A DNA stretch of 34,933 bases from an uncultured bacterium. GTDB taxonomy: Bacteria; Patescibacteriota; Saccharimonadia; Saccharimonadales; Saccharimonadaceae. Below, one piece after another: positions 15,772-24,438 of the stretch (positions are counted from its first letter, which is position 1; every line of letters starts with the position of its first letter). The stretch lies in NCBI GenBank assembly GCA_903866605.1, contig CAIPOF010000035.1, forward strand, positions 1 to 34,933. The letters run 5' to 3'. Both the position numbers and the translations under genes were made by a program. Below the pieces are notes generated by a model. The model saw only the letters and a program-made list of their open reading frames with translations. It did no database searches and was not told the origin of the DNA.

Positions 15772-16519
15772 AGTCATTATCTTTATCAGGTTGATCATTT
15801 TTAAATGCCTTGATAGCATTTGTTATTGTTGCAATGCACTGTTTTGGATTGGCTGCGTAAGAGAACCTATAAGTTGTCTCTTCGCCCTGAATACTAAGTC
15901 TAATCGAACCATAGTTAAAAAACTGTTGCATTATGCCATTTTGAGTGTAGCTTGCATCTTCGATGTCAATTAAACTAACCGTCTGCTCATTTTTTGAAAA
16001 AAGGCCTGTTTGAATTTTTTGAATGACACTTTCGTTTGTTAAAAAGAATTTATTGTTAGAATAAATATAATAAGCTACATATGTCACAAATACCACAATA
16101 GCAATAAACACTATTGCAGGTATCTTAATCATAAATAAACTTGAATTTTCGAATAACTTGATTGAGCCTGCAATTGAATCACTATTTGCCATGACGATAG
16201 AAGAAACAAATACAAGAAAAATACCAATTAAAAATGGCATGAATAAACCGATTGGATGCCGATTTACGGCATTAATAACATACTCGTTATCACTTAAATT
16301 CAGATCCGAATACATTTGAGATGAGCGGTCATGTTTTAACTTCGTTTCTTGACTGATAATTGGTTTTTCTGGTTCAGTCGAATCTGCCACTTTAAAAGCA
16401 TCTATGGGATTATTGGCATTGGCTGATTCTGCCGACTGTTGAGGATGCAAATAAAGTGGTTGGCCCTTGGTATCATAAGCTACTGGCTCGTCTGGTGATG
16501 GTTTTTCATTTGGATCCAT
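15770..16519 (-). CDS. Membrane protein with bacterial PH (bPH2) domain
   Basis: A 249-aa protein. The first 80 residues are polar and Pro-rich (MDPNEKPSPDEPVAYD). Two membrane helices follow (IGLFMPFLIGIFLVFVSS and MIKIPAIVFIAIVVFVTYVAYY), then a C-terminal bPH2 domain with FLTNESVIQKIQTGLFSK and VSLIDIEDASYTQNGIMQ. This is the YdbS/YdbT-like topology, of unknown function. I chose ATG 16519 because a TATAAT ends 6 nt upstream; that -10 overlaps the ruvB stop codon. An earlier in-frame start at 16561 would overlap ruvB by 35 nt. Last gene of the ruv group. Confidence 0.75.
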   Translation of the reverse strand: MDPNEKPSPDEPVAYDTKGQPLYLHPQQSAESANANNPIDAFKVADSTEPEKPIISQETKLKHDRSSQMYSDLNLSDNEYVINAVNRHPIGLFMPFLIGIFLVFVSSIVMANSDSIAGSIKLFENSSLFMIKIPAIVFIAIVVFVTYVAYYIYSNNKFFLTNESVIQKIQTGLFSKNEQTVSLIDIEDASYTQNGIMQQFFNYGSIRLSIQGEETTYRFSYAANPKQCIATITNAIKAFKNDQPDKDND

Positions 16520-16525
16520 AGTCAA

Positions 16526-16531
16526 ATTATA
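16526..16531 (-). promoter_or_regulatory. Leaderless promoter of the PH-domain gene, overlapping the ruvB stop
   Basis: TATAAT formed across the end of ruvB: the last Val codon GTA plus the stop TAA plus T. Six nt then lead to the ATG at 16519. Confidence 0.55.
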
Positions 16532-17561
16532 CCAATTTCTGTTGGCCATCAGCCTTTTCATGTTTTTTACCGACGTGTTTGTATGCTTTTGCGGTCACAC
16601 GACGTCCTCGCGGAGTTCGCTCTATAAAACCAATCTGCAACAAATAAGGTTCATAGAAATCCTCGATAGTCGTTGCTTCATCGCCAGTCAATGCAGCTAT
16701 GGTATTTAGCCCTACTGGATTAGTGCCGTAATTATCAATAATGCTAACAAGCAAGTTTCGATCGCCTGGGTCAAGTCCCAATTCATCAATTTCAAGTAAT
16801 GCCAAAGCTGCTTTGGTTGTTGGAATATCAATAATACCATCACCGTTAACGTCGGCGTAATCGCGCACTCTTTTTAGTAATCGATTAGCAATTCGTGGTG
16901 TCAACCGCGCGCGCTCGGATAAAATAACAGCCGCTTCAGGTTTTATCTTGCTTGCCAGAATTTTAGATGCTCGTTCAATGATTCTAGCGATTTCGTCAGT
17001 CGAATAAAATTCCAGACGATGGATAATACCAAAACGATCCCGTAGTGGCGCTGTTAATGCCCCACTACGAGTTGTTGCGCCGATAACAGTAAATTTCGGT
17101 AAATCTAATCTGACACTACGTGCGCCTGGACCTTTGCCGATCATGATATCAAGTTTGAAATCTTCCATCGCACTATATAAAACTTCTTCGACAGATCGCC
17201 CTAATCGATGTATCTCGTCAATAAATAACACATCACCGTCAGATAGATTAGTCAAAATACTGGCTAAATCACCGGCACGCTCTATCGCCGAACCAGCTGT
17301 AACACGAATATTAGCCCCCATCTCATTGGCAATGACTGTTGCCATAGTAGTTTTGCCTAAACCTGGAGGACCAAATAACAGGACATGGTCGATCGGTTCA
17401 TGGCGTTTTTTGGCCGCATCTATTGCAAGTTTCAAATTGCTCTTTAACCTATCTTGACCAACGTAATCTTTGAATGTTTTTGGACGTAATGTAACTTCTA
17501 TTTTTTGTTCAGCAATATCATCCGTGTGAACACCTGCGTCAATTATTCTTTCAATAGCCAT
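16527..17561 (-). CDS. ruvB: Holliday junction helicase RuvB
   Basis: A 344-aa AAA+ protein of normal length: [12 protein letters not shown] at the N-terminus, Walker [10 protein letters not shown], Walker [11 protein letters not shown], sensor 1 IGATTRSG, arginine-finger region LRDRFGI, and the C-terminal winged helix with [11 protein letters not shown]. It drives branch migration with RuvA. The start overlaps the ruvA stop by one base (TAATG). Confidence 0.97.
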   Translation of the reverse strand: MAIERIIDAGVHTDDIAEQKIEVTLRPKTFKDYVGQDRLKSNLKLAIDAAKKRHEPIDHVLLFGPPGLGKTTMATVIANEMGANIRVTAGSAIERAGDLASILTNLSDGDVLFIDEIHRLGRSVEEVLYSAMEDFKLDIMIGKGPGARSVRLDLPKFTVIGATTRSGALTAPLRDRFGIIHRLEFYSTDEIARIIERASKILASKIKPEAAVILSERARLTPRIANRLLKRVRDYADVNGDGIIDIPTTKAALALLEIDELGLDPGDRNLLVSIIDNYGTNPVGLNTIAALTGDEATTIEDFYEPYLLQIGFIERTPRGRRVTAKAYKHVGKKHEKADGQQKLV

Positions 17562-18142
17562 TATAATTTATTCCTCAAGGCTTGTGTTACACGTTCAGAG
17601 GTAGACAACTCAGTCGAAATGCCCTCTAGCGCCCTGGTAGCATCATTTAAATTGTAGCCCAGCGCCATCAATGCCTCCACCGCTTCGTCATTGCCAGGCA
17701 CATAATTTGACAATCCAATACTATTTACGTCAGTTCGGATAGCATGACCAACTTTATCAGATAAATCAACTACTACACGTTCAGCCGTTTTTTTACCTAT
17801 GCCTGAGGCTCGAGTAATAAATACCGAGTCACCGCTTGCGATGGCATTACGAACAGTTTCGCTATCACCTAACGATAAAATTGCTAATGCTGCTTTGGGG
17901 CCAATTCCTTGTACTGTGATCAACAACTCAAATAACTTTTTTGCAATCAAACTTGAAAAGCCAAATAATTCCTGGGATTGTTCACGAACATGATGATACG
18001 TATAATATTTAACACTTGAATCAAGTACTGCGACGTCAAAATCTCCAGCCGCTAGTTGTATCTCATAACCAATGCCATGAACATCAACAATAACAGATGA
18101 TCCGAACTTTTCAACTATTACTCCAGAAACGTGTGCAATCAT
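17561..18142 (-). CDS. ruvA: Holliday junction binding protein RuvA
   Basis: A 193-aa protein: N-terminal OB fold ([19 protein letters not shown]), helix-hairpin-helix motifs [16 protein letters not shown] and [16 protein letters not shown], and a C-terminal domain [16 protein letters not shown] that contacts RuvB. It lies 8 nt after ruvC and touches ruvB, giving a ruvC-ruvA-ruvB unit. Confidence 0.96.
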   Translation of the reverse strand: MIAHVSGVIVEKFGSSVIVDVHGIGYEIQLAAGDFDVAVLDSSVKYYTYHHVREQSQELFGFSSLIAKKLFELLITVQGIGPKAALAILSLGDSETVRNAIASGDSVFITRASGIGKKTAERVVVDLSDKVGHAIRTDVNSIGLSNYVPGNDEAVEALMALGYNLNDATRALEGISTELSTSERVTQALRNKL

Positions 18143-18150
18143 ATATTTTA

Positions 18151-18624
18151 TTATACTCGAGTCATCAGATAATGGGTAATTGCAGCAGCCAATGCATCGG
18201 CACAGTCGTCTGGTTTGGGAATTTTGGTAAGCCCAAGTTGAATTTTGACCATTTCTTGAACTTGTTTTTTGTCGGCTTTGCCATAGCCAGTAACAGTTTG
18301 TTTAATCTGCAACGGAGTATATTCTGCAATTGGCAATCCCCCTTTACGACCCGCTAACATTGCTACGCCTCTGGCATGCGAAACACTCATGGCAGTCGTA
18401 ACATTTTGTGAAAAGAAAAGTTTTTCAATCGACATAACATCTGGCTTTGTTCCGTTAATAATTTCAGTTAAACTATCAAATATATCTTCTAGACGAACAT
18501 CCAGTGGCGTATGAGCTGGTGTTTTAACCACACCAGCATCAATTATTTTCATTTTGTCACCAACAACTTCAATAACACCAAAACCTAATATCCCTGTGCC
18601 TGGGTCAATACCGATAATCTTCAT
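18151..18624 (-). CDS. ruvC: Holliday junction resolvase RuvC
   Basis: A 157-aa RNase-H-fold nuclease. The acidic active site is visible: D7 (IGIDPGTG), E67 (SIEKLFF) and D140/D143 (PDDCADALAAA). It also has KQTVTGYGKADKKQVQ, the conserved segment that fits the junction. Cuts Holliday junctions bound by RuvAB. The ATG follows TATAAT by 6 nt (GGGGGT), so it is either leaderless or uses the G run as a very close Shine-Dalgarno. This gives ruvCAB its own promoter, separate from yebC. Confidence 0.97.
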   Translation of the reverse strand: MKIIGIDPGTGILGFGVIEVVGDKMKIIDAGVVKTPAHTPLDVRLEDIFDSLTEIINGTKPDVMSIEKLFFSQNVTTAMSVSHARGVAMLAGRKGGLPIAEYTPLQIKQTVTGYGKADKKQVQEMVKIQLGLTKIPKPDDCADALAAAITHYLMTRV

Positions 18625-18630
18625 ACCCCC

Positions 18631-18660
18631 ATTATAACTTGAATCTAAGTCTAGAATGAA
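18631..18660 (-). promoter_or_regulatory. Leaderless promoter of ruvCAB
   Basis: TATAAT (18631-18636) ends 6 nt before the ruvC ATG; TTCATT at 18655-18660 is a possible -35 with an 18-nt spacer. Confidence 0.6.
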
Positions 18661-18667
18661 TAATTTA

Positions 18668-20335
18668 TCAATCTCGAATGACTTTAATTTGAATTTTTCT
18701 AAATAAACTTTTTATTTCTTGACGCCATTCCCAAATACCATAAATAATTGCCACTAATAAAACTGCTGCCAGTGACCACCAAATAATATAATTACCAGTA
18801 GACTCATTTTTTTGTTCGGGTTTATATTCAGCCGTTGGTATAGCACCTGCAACATTCTTGCAACGATTTGTAGCAGGATTTCTTTCTTGACCAGCTTTAC
18901 ATGGTGCCAAATCACTGGCACCCAGTACGGCTGTAATCGAGCGGCAACGATTCGTAGCTGGGTTACGTTCTTGGCCTTCATCACACGCTGCAAGTGCAGC
19001 TGAATCAGATGCTATGCTACGACATCGATTGGTCTCTTCACTTCTATATTGACCATCCTTACATGGCGTGAGTATTGAGCTAGATGTTGCGATAAGCCTA
19101 CACCGATTTGTATCAGGACTTCGGTATTGATTAGCGGCGCATGGAGCCAAATTACTAGTTATCGTTAAATCACTGCTAATTTCAACTAATGCTACAACAT
19201 TGACAGTCCCTGGCGTTGGTTGATTAGTATATTGCCAAACATCATTAATCAATGCCCAAGCCATACCTTCGTTTGGATTTATATATACTGGAGTTTCATC
19301 AATCAATGTCCCATCAACAGAACTCAAATTTACACTACTGGTCGTATTTAAAAGTGTAAATTTAATATCATTATTTGAAAACTTTAAATACTGGCCTGCC
19401 CCAATATGTGAATTAATGGGAAAAGTAAATTTATCTTTATTGGCTCCAACATACAAAACATAATTTGTTAAATCAACAGCACTGTTGTCTGGATTATATA
19501 TTTCTATAAATTCATTGCCTTCATCAATCCCGACTGGATTTGGCAATAACTCTGTAATTTTTAATGGCAATAAATCAAGTATACAATTACTCTCGTTTCC
19601 CCTTTTGTAGCCAGCTGGGATTACTGTCTGGACATCTGATAAATTAGGACATTCATCGTGCATCGTACAGCCACCAAAACCATCAATTTCCATCCCATTA
19701 GGTAAAATTTCCTGCAATCCATCAATATTATTGCATACATCGATTGCCTCATATATCGCGCCATACTGGTATGCCGTTCGCAATGTCGATACCATAAAAT
19801 CAGCCTCATTATTGTCGCTGTCAATCAACATATCCGACAAAATATCACGTCTGCGTTCAATCACTTTTGTTGAGTCCAGAAGTTTTGGTTTAAACTCTGC
19901 ATTTATTGCAGCACCCCACCCGACTCTATCAATTTCATTTCCAATATTATCTATTAGATAAACATGACCACTAGTGCCAGACCCGAGTCCTTCTGTTATG
20001 ATGGCATCAGCCAATAACCCTGTCTGAGTTGATGCCATTAGCGCAAACGAATGTGGGTTAATTAGCAAATGCATTGATAAGTTTGAATTTACGAAACAAC
20101 CGAGGTTAGTGTAAGGTGACGTATTATTAGGACTACTGTATTTGAGGCACCAATTAGTAATATCTACAGAATAATTTGAATTATTATATAACTCTACTAA
20201 CCGACTTGAGCTTGAATTACCGACCTTGATTTGGCTAATGACAATGTTAGAGCTGATTGCATATGTCTGCTGCGAAATTATAACTGAAATTACTATGGAA
20301 CAAAAAAATGATGCAGTAACATACAGCCTATACAT
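18668..20335 (-). CDS. Surface protein with two lamin-tail domains and Cys-rich repeats
   Basis: A 555-aa exported protein. Signal peptide (about 1-26, ending QQTYA). Lamin-tail domain 1 at about 29-140 (ISQIKVGNSSSSRLVELYN). A Cys-containing linker follows, with DNNEADF and DECPNLSD. Lamin-tail domain 2 at about 258-380 (ITELLPNPVG, EFIEIYNP). Then come four repeats starting at C399, C425, C451 and C479 with pattern C-x2-(G/N)-Q-x-R-x3-TNRC-(R/K), a membrane helix at about 525-546, and a basic tail. LTD domains are found in many secreted bacterial proteins. It looks like a wall- or membrane-anchored surface protein inserted between yebC and ruvC. Confidence 0.82.
   Translation of the reverse strand: MYRLYVTASFFCSIVISVIISQQTYAISSNIVISQIKVGNSSSSRLVELYNNSNYSVDITNWCLKYSSPNNTSPYTNLGCFVNSNLSMHLLINPHSFALMASTQTGLLADAIITEGLGSGTSGHVYLIDNIGNEIDRVGWGAAINAEFKPKLLDSTKVIERRRDILSDMLIDSDNNEADFMVSTLRTAYQYGAIYEAIDVCNNIDGLQEILPNGMEIDGFGGCTMHDECPNLSDVQTVIPAGYKRGNESNCILDLLPLKITELLPNPVGIDEGNEFIEIYNPDNSAVDLTNYVLYVGANKDKFTFPINSHIGAGQYLKFSNNDIKFTLLNTTSSVNLSSVDGTLIDETPVYINPNEGMAWALINDVWQYTNQPTPGTVNVVALVEISSDLTITSNLAPCAANQYRSPDTNRCRLIATSSSILTPCKDGQYRSEETNRCRSIASDSAALAACDEGQERNPATNRCRSITAVLGASDLAPCKAGQERNPATNRCKNVAGAIPTAEYKPEQKNESTGNYIIWWSLAAVLLVAIIYGIWEWRQEIKSLFRKIQIKVIRD
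18854..19147 (-). repeat. Four tandem Cys-rich protein repeats (TNRC repeats)
   Basis: Coding repeats within the lamin-tail protein, residues about 397-494, periods 26, 26 and 28 aa. Each unit has two Cys about 13 residues apart and the invariant TNRC. Units 3 and 4 share GQERNPATNRC exactly, suggesting recent duplication. Confidence 0.85.
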
Positions 20336-20341
20336 AGTTTA

Positions 20342-20370
20342 ATAATATGTTAGTTTTAAGTTAATTACAA
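20342..20370 (-). promoter_or_regulatory. Leaderless promoter of the lamin-tail gene
   Basis: TTGTAA (20365-20370), 17-nt spacer, TATTAT (20342-20347), then 6 nt to the ATG at 20335. Confidence 0.7.
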
Positions 20371-20379
20371 GTTTTTATA

Positions 20380-21105
20380 TTATAATGACAGATCTGCAGT
20401 GATATCAGCATTACTGTGGATGTTAACTACGTCATCTAAATCATCTAGAGTATCAAATAGTTTAATGATTTTCCTGGCAGCTTCGGGATCATCAATTTCA
20501 ACTAATATGTTCGGGACATACTGTAATTCTGCAGTTGTCACGTTTAAGCCAGTGACAATTATTGCCGACCTTACTTTAGCCAGATTTTTTAGCTCCGTGT
20601 AAACTGTCAGTTCGCCATCTTCTTCAATGGCATCTTCGGCGCCAGCATCAAGAACTGCCAGCAAGGCATCTTCATTTGTTTCAGCAACCCTGATAACTCC
20701 CTTGTGTGTAAATTGAAACATAACACTTCCAGCATCAGCAATCCGTCCACCATTTTTCGTCAGCACATTTTTCACTTCGGGAAATGTTCGATTTTTGTTA
20801 TCAGTTGCCGTTTCGATAATTATCCCAATACCACCTGGTCCTATACCTTCATAGGTTGTTTCTTCTAAAACGGTAGCATTTTTATCAGCCGCCCGATCAA
20901 TTGCCCGTTGAATATTAACAGCTGGCATATTAGCTTGTTTGGCTTTTTCAATCGCCATTGCCAGATTGGAATTCATATTCGGGTCTGTGCCTACACGCGC
21001 GGCAATTGCAATCATATTACCGATTTTCGTAAAGACAGCTCCACGTTTGGCATCTTTGGCACCTTTTTCGCGCTTAATAGTTGACCATTTGCTATGTCCA
21101 GACAT
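20380..21105 (-). CDS. yebC: YebC/PmpR family protein (TACO1-like)
   Basis: A 241-aa protein with the family start MSGHSKWSTIKREKGAKDAK, middle segments IERAIDRA-type helix (seen as NIQRAIDRAADK) and YEGIGPGGIGIIIE, and VMFQFTHKGVI. The family was long annotated as transcription regulators; work on YebC/TACO1 also supports a role in translating difficult motifs such as polyproline. It often precedes ruvC, as here, but with the lamin-tail gene in between. The ATG at 21105 has a Shine-Dalgarno GGAG. Confidence 0.95.
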   Translation of the reverse strand: MSGHSKWSTIKREKGAKDAKRGAVFTKIGNMIAIAARVGTDPNMNSNLAMAIEKAKQANMPAVNIQRAIDRAADKNATVLEETTYEGIGPGGIGIIIETATDNKNRTFPEVKNVLTKNGGRIADAGSVMFQFTHKGVIRVAETNEDALLAVLDAGAEDAIEEDGELTVYTELKNLAKVRSAIIVTGLNVTTAELQYVPNILVEIDDPEAARKIIKLFDTLDDLDDVVNIHSNADITADLSL

Positions 21106-21149
21106 AATAAAACTCCAGTATTTATACCTATTTATTCAAGTATAACAGA

Positions 21150-22601
21150 TTACTCAACCAAATTGGTATCACGTAGATTGTATTTTGTAACACGCCACAT
21201 ATATAAACATGCCCCAATAATAACTACATAACAAATTGTCACTCCCAACCAAGACAGATTAACGGTACTAGTCACCCATGGTAAACCCGCAAGATATTCG
21301 GTTACTTTTACGCTATACCCCAATAACCAAGTTGCTGGCAAAGCAATAAATATCGCCGTTGGTAAGATCAAACTGCCGACGCCCGCTATAAATGTAAGTA
21401 ACATTGCCAATGGCACAAAAGGTAAAACTAAAAGATTTGAAATAATTGCAACATTTGATAGCTGACCAAATGATACGATAATAATTGGTGCTGTAACAAT
21501 TTGAGCGGATACAGTTTCACCTAAAATCTGACCAATTGTTCCGGGTTTTTTATCCCCAAAAAAATAACGTTGTGATAATGGAGCTATTATCATGACCCCA
21601 GCAAAAGCAGCAAATGATAATTGCCAACCTAAATCTCCCCATGCATAACTTGGATCTATTAAAACGGTCACAGCAATCGCGACAGACAGCAGAATAAGCG
21701 GATGAAACTTGCGCCCATAGTACCATGCTGCCAAGCTTAAACTCGTAATCAAACCAGCCCTAGACATACTTGGACTTACACCTGCAATAGCCATAAATAT
21801 AATAATCATAGATACAGCAGCCAAAGCCGATGCGTATTTCGATATCTTGATAAATAATCGTCTGGTCAAGCGAACTAATACTGTTAAATTATAGCCACTT
21901 GCAACAATAATGTGAGTTAGTCCAGCGAGTTTTAGAGCGTCAGATAAATCTATTGGCAATGAGCGACGTTGACCGACTAAATAACCAATTCCCAAACTTG
22001 CCTCTGGCTCTGGGATTACACGTCGGATAGCATCAGCAAACCAATCACGGACAGCCCTGGCAACATCACCCGGTTTCGGGTGAGTTATCTTATTGACAAC
22101 TGCAAGGTACATAACACCAGAAAAATTTCCAAAACCTTTTGCTAAATTACCACTAATGGTTAATTTATCTCCCCTTTTTATGTCTGCTTCTGTCGCAGTT
22201 ATCCACAGTGAACCTGAAAGTGACTTTTTGCCCATTTTTATATTATTCAGTCTGATAACTATTTGATTTGCTGATCCGATATCAATATCATCTTTGACCG
22301 AACCTTCGATTGTTATTACCTTCCCATACAAAGAATTATACTGAGACAGTTCATTTTGAGAGATAGAGCCCCGCCATAATCCAAATAAAAAACCTCCTAT
22401 TATAAGTAACGGAATGAGGTAAATATATTTTCGCCAAAAAACTATTAAAATGATTACAATTGAAATTATCAAACAAGCAATCGATGATGCAAATAAAAAA
22501 TAATTAAATTTCGCCAAAAAAATTCCAATAAATATACCAATACAGCAAACTGCAATCAGCCAAGAAATATGGATTTTGCGTTTTAGCATCCACAAGTTCA
22601 T
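21150..22601 (-). CDS. comEC: ComEC/Rec2 DNA uptake channel (no obvious beta-lactamase domain)
   Basis: A 483-aa polytopic membrane protein. N-terminal helices with an OB-like DUF4131 region (GKVITIEGSVKDDIDIG), then the competence domain: GLTHIIVASGYNLTVLVRLTRR (H-I-x-A-x-SG-x-N) and PSMSRAGLITSLSLAA. The C-terminal metallo-beta-lactamase domain of full ComEC (about 750 aa) is absent, as in many CPR. It imports single-stranded DNA, probably with the type IV pilus (inferred). I chose ATG 22601 because an extended -10 TGCTATACT ends 6 nt upstream. Confidence 0.9.
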   Translation of the reverse strand: MNLWMLKRKIHISWLIAVCCIGIFIGIFLAKFNYFLFASSIACLIISIVIILIVFWRKYIYLIPLLIIGGFLFGLWRGSISQNELSQYNSLYGKVITIEGSVKDDIDIGSANQIVIRLNNIKMGKKSLSGSLWITATEADIKRGDKLTISGNLAKGFGNFSGVMYLAVVNKITHPKPGDVARAVRDWFADAIRRVIPEPEASLGIGYLVGQRRSLPIDLSDALKLAGLTHIIVASGYNLTVLVRLTRRLFIKISKYASALAAVSMIIIFMAIAGVSPSMSRAGLITSLSLAAWYYGRKFHPLILLSVAIAVTVLIDPSYAWGDLGWQLSFAAFAGVMIIAPLSQRYFFGDKKPGTIGQILGETVSAQIVTAPIIIVSFGQLSNVAIISNLLVLPFVPLAMLLTFIAGVGSLILPTAIFIALPATWLLGYSVKVTEYLAGLPWVTSTVNLSWLGVTICYVVIIGACLYMWRVTKYNLRDTNLVE

Positions 22602-22607
22602 TGTTTT

Positions 22608-22616
22608 AGTATAGCA
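22608..22616 (-). promoter_or_regulatory. Leaderless extended -10 promoter of comEC
   Basis: TGCTATACT, with TATACT at 22608-22613 and 6 nt (AAAACA) to the ATG at 22601. Confidence 0.7.
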
Positions 22617-22732
22617 GAAACTTAGATTTTGCTTAGATAATGCAGTGAGACTATCGCTCCACTTTGTTCCGCTCCTCCGTTTGCTCTTAAAAATATGTAA
22701 ACACATTTTTAGTTCGCTGCACTACGCGACCT

Positions 22733-22771
22733 CACGACTATTTTATTTTGTTTTACAAAATAAAAGTCGTG
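22733..22771. repeat. Long hairpin between comEC and tRNA-Lys
   Basis: Inverted arms starting CACGAC and ending GTCGTG enclose complementary TTTTATTTTG/CAAAATAAAA with a small bulge. It may be a second stop for leftward tRNA-Lys transcription or an RNA element upstream of comEC. The rest of 22617-22796 shows no gene. Confidence 0.6.
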
Positions 22772-22796
22772 AACTCAAGGCTAAATGGATACGTTC

Positions 22797-22835
22797 AAAT
22801 TAAATAGCCTATCACGAGGATAGGATATTTAATTT
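22797..22835 (-). terminator. Hairpin directly after tRNA-Lys
   Basis: Arms of 17 nt (22797-22813 and 22819-22835) with one mismatch and a five-base loop. It begins at the final A of the CCA end. The minus-strand 3' arm ends TATTTAATTT, only moderately U-rich. Likely terminator and 3'-end barrier. Confidence 0.65.
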
Positions 22836-22911
22836 GGAGGGACCAGTGAGACTTGAACTCACGACACCCTGCTTAAAAGGCAGGTGCTCTAACCAGCTGA
22901 GCTATGGTCCC
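22835..22911 (-). tRNA. tRNA-Lys (anticodon TTT)
   Basis: Full cloverleaf of 77 nt: acceptor GGGACCA/TGGTCCC, D stem GCTC/GAGC with loop AGCTGGTTA, anticodon stem CCTGC/GCAGG with loop CTTTTAA (anticodon TTT), variable loop GTGTC, T stem GTGAG/CTCAC with loop TTCAAGT, encoded CCA. The elbow bases G18, G19 and C56 are standard here, unlike tRNA-Pro. The discriminator base is U73, whereas bacterial lysine tRNAs usually have A73. Confidence 0.96.
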
Positions 22912-22934
22912 ATATGTTTTTAAAGCACCTGAAA

Positions 22935-22964
22935 AATATATCATTAATAGGGGTAGTTTGTCAA
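22935..22964 (-). promoter_or_regulatory. Promoter of tRNA-Lys
   Basis: TTGACA (22959-22964), 18-nt spacer, TATATT (22935-22940), 23 nt before the tRNA 5' end. The -35 includes the TGA stop codon (22961-22963) of the upstream membrane-protein gene. Confidence 0.65.
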
Positions 22965-23443
22965 TGTTTATGATGTTTAATCGGAAAATGAGCAGGTTTT
23001 GTCAAAAATAAATCGATAATTGCCAGTAAAACGCCAACACCAATTATCATTGACTTGTTATTGACAAGCCAACTAAACACATTTGCACCCAAACCTTGTG
23101 GCATCAATACATGAGAAAGGGGTTCTATCAAAAAAGCTAACGCCAGCAATGTGAATAAACCTGCTCCAACAACTCTTCCGATTAATGTTTTATAGGTGTT
23201 ACCATGGAATAATAAAACGCCAGCTGGTAGAAGGATAATCACAGACGCTACAACTGCTGTAGATAGTTGTCCGGTTGGAATGCCAAATAAACTAGCGACT
23301 AACCCCGCGTCATATCCCCAAATGACACTCAGAATTGAACCTGCCGCCAAGGCAAGACCTAGCAAGCCAAATCGCCTTTTGGTGATAAAAGCTGCTAAAA
23401 ACAATGCGATAGAAATGACTAAACAAATTATTATAACTTCCAT
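22961..23443 (-). CDS. Membrane protein of unknown function
   Basis: A 160-aa protein with four to five hydrophobic helices (about 3-21, 28-45, 60-78, 88-108, 130-147) and a His/Lys-rich tail ending KHHKH. I do not recognise the family. The start ATG 23443 has AGGAAA about 17 nt upstream, too far for a normal Shine-Dalgarno, so the start is tentative. Same strand as rimK, 83 nt downstream of it. Confidence 0.6.
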   Translation of the reverse strand: MEVIIICLVISIALFLAAFITKRRFGLLGLALAAGSILSVIWGYDAGLVASLFGIPTGQLSTAVVASVIILLPAGVLLFHGNTYKTLIGRVVGAGLFTLLALAFLIEPLSHVLMPQGLGANVFSWLVNNKSMIIGVGVLLAIIDLFLTKPAHFPIKHHKH

Positions 23444-23526
23444 ACTATCAATTTTTATTTCCTAACTATAGAAATAACAGTTGTATTTTTGAATACCATA
23501 AGCATAGTATAACAGAGTGTATTCGA

Positions 23527-24438
23527 TTACGCGCCAACTTTATCTTTTCTGTTGCGACGTTTAGCATTTAACTCAACGTATTCAATTACTGCCAAGGCAA
23601 CATTTCGCCCAGTTACTTTTTCTACACCAAATCCTGGGCTAGAATTAACCTCCAAGACAAGTGGGCCTCGATTGCTTCGCAATAAATCGACACCAGCAAT
23701 ATTTAGCCCCATAGCCTTAGCGGCCTTTACGACAGCTTTTTTCTCTTCGTCAGTTAATTTGACGATTGTTCCTTCACCACCTTTATGCAAATTTGATCGA
23801 AAGTCATCATCTAGGCTTTGACGTTTCATGCTAGCAACCACGCGACTGCCAACAACAAAAGCACGAATATCAGTTCCGGCCGATTCTTCAATAAATTCTT
23901 GCAATAAGATATTTGTACCGTCATCATTTGTAAGATAAAATGCTTGTAAAACGGATTTAGCGGCCTTTTTAGTCTCGGCTAGGACTACACCGTTGCCATG
24001 TGTACCACGTGCTAGTTTAATGACCACAGGCGTACCCCCGACTTGATCAAGCAAATCATCAATATCAGTGGTATTTCGCGAGACCACAGTTTTTGGAATA
24101 CCAATACCCGATTTAGCCAAAAGTTGCATACTACGTAATTTATCGCGTGAACGACTAATCGCTATTGAGCTTGACACTGTATAGCAGCCTTGCATCTCGA
24201 GCTGACGGACAATGGCTGTACCATATCTGGTCATATTTGAGGCAATTCGAGGAATAATAGCATCGAATACCCCCAAGTCTTTCCCCTTGTAGCTAACGGT
24301 TGGATTATTCTGCTCGATAGAAGCATAGCACTCTTTATATTTGATAACGGAAACTTCGTGACCACGCAAAATTGCCTCTTCTTTGAGGCGTTTGGTGGAA
24401 TAGTTGCCTGGACCATTTGATAAAATTGCTATTTTCAT
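23527..24438 (-). CDS. rimK: RimK-type ATP-grasp ligase
   Basis: A 303-aa protein: N-terminal RimK pre-ATP-grasp domain (MKIAILSNGPGNYSTKRL, IIPRIASNMTRYGTAIVRQL), then an ATP-grasp domain with DKLRSMQLLAKSGIGIP, VVIKLARGTHGNGVVL and metal-site VLEVNSSPGFGVEKVTG. RimK adds glutamates to the C-terminus of ribosomal protein S6; relatives make other amino-acid ligations. It overlaps the upstream RimB-like protease gene by 4 nt. The C-terminal tail is basic (AKRRNRKD). The exact substrate is not proved. Confidence 0.9.
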   Translation of the reverse strand: MKIAILSNGPGNYSTKRLKEEAILRGHEVSVIKYKECYASIEQNNPTVSYKGKDLGVFDAIIPRIASNMTRYGTAIVRQLEMQGCYTVSSSIAISRSRDKLRSMQLLAKSGIGIPKTVVSRNTTDIDDLLDQVGGTPVVIKLARGTHGNGVVLAETKKAAKSVLQAFYLTNDDGTNILLQEFIEESAGTDIRAFVVGSRVVASMKRQSLDDDFRSNLHKGGEGTIVKLTDEEKKAVVKAAKAMGLNIAGVDLLRSNRGPLVLEVNSSPGFGVEKVTGRNVALAVIEYVELNAKRRNRKDKVGA

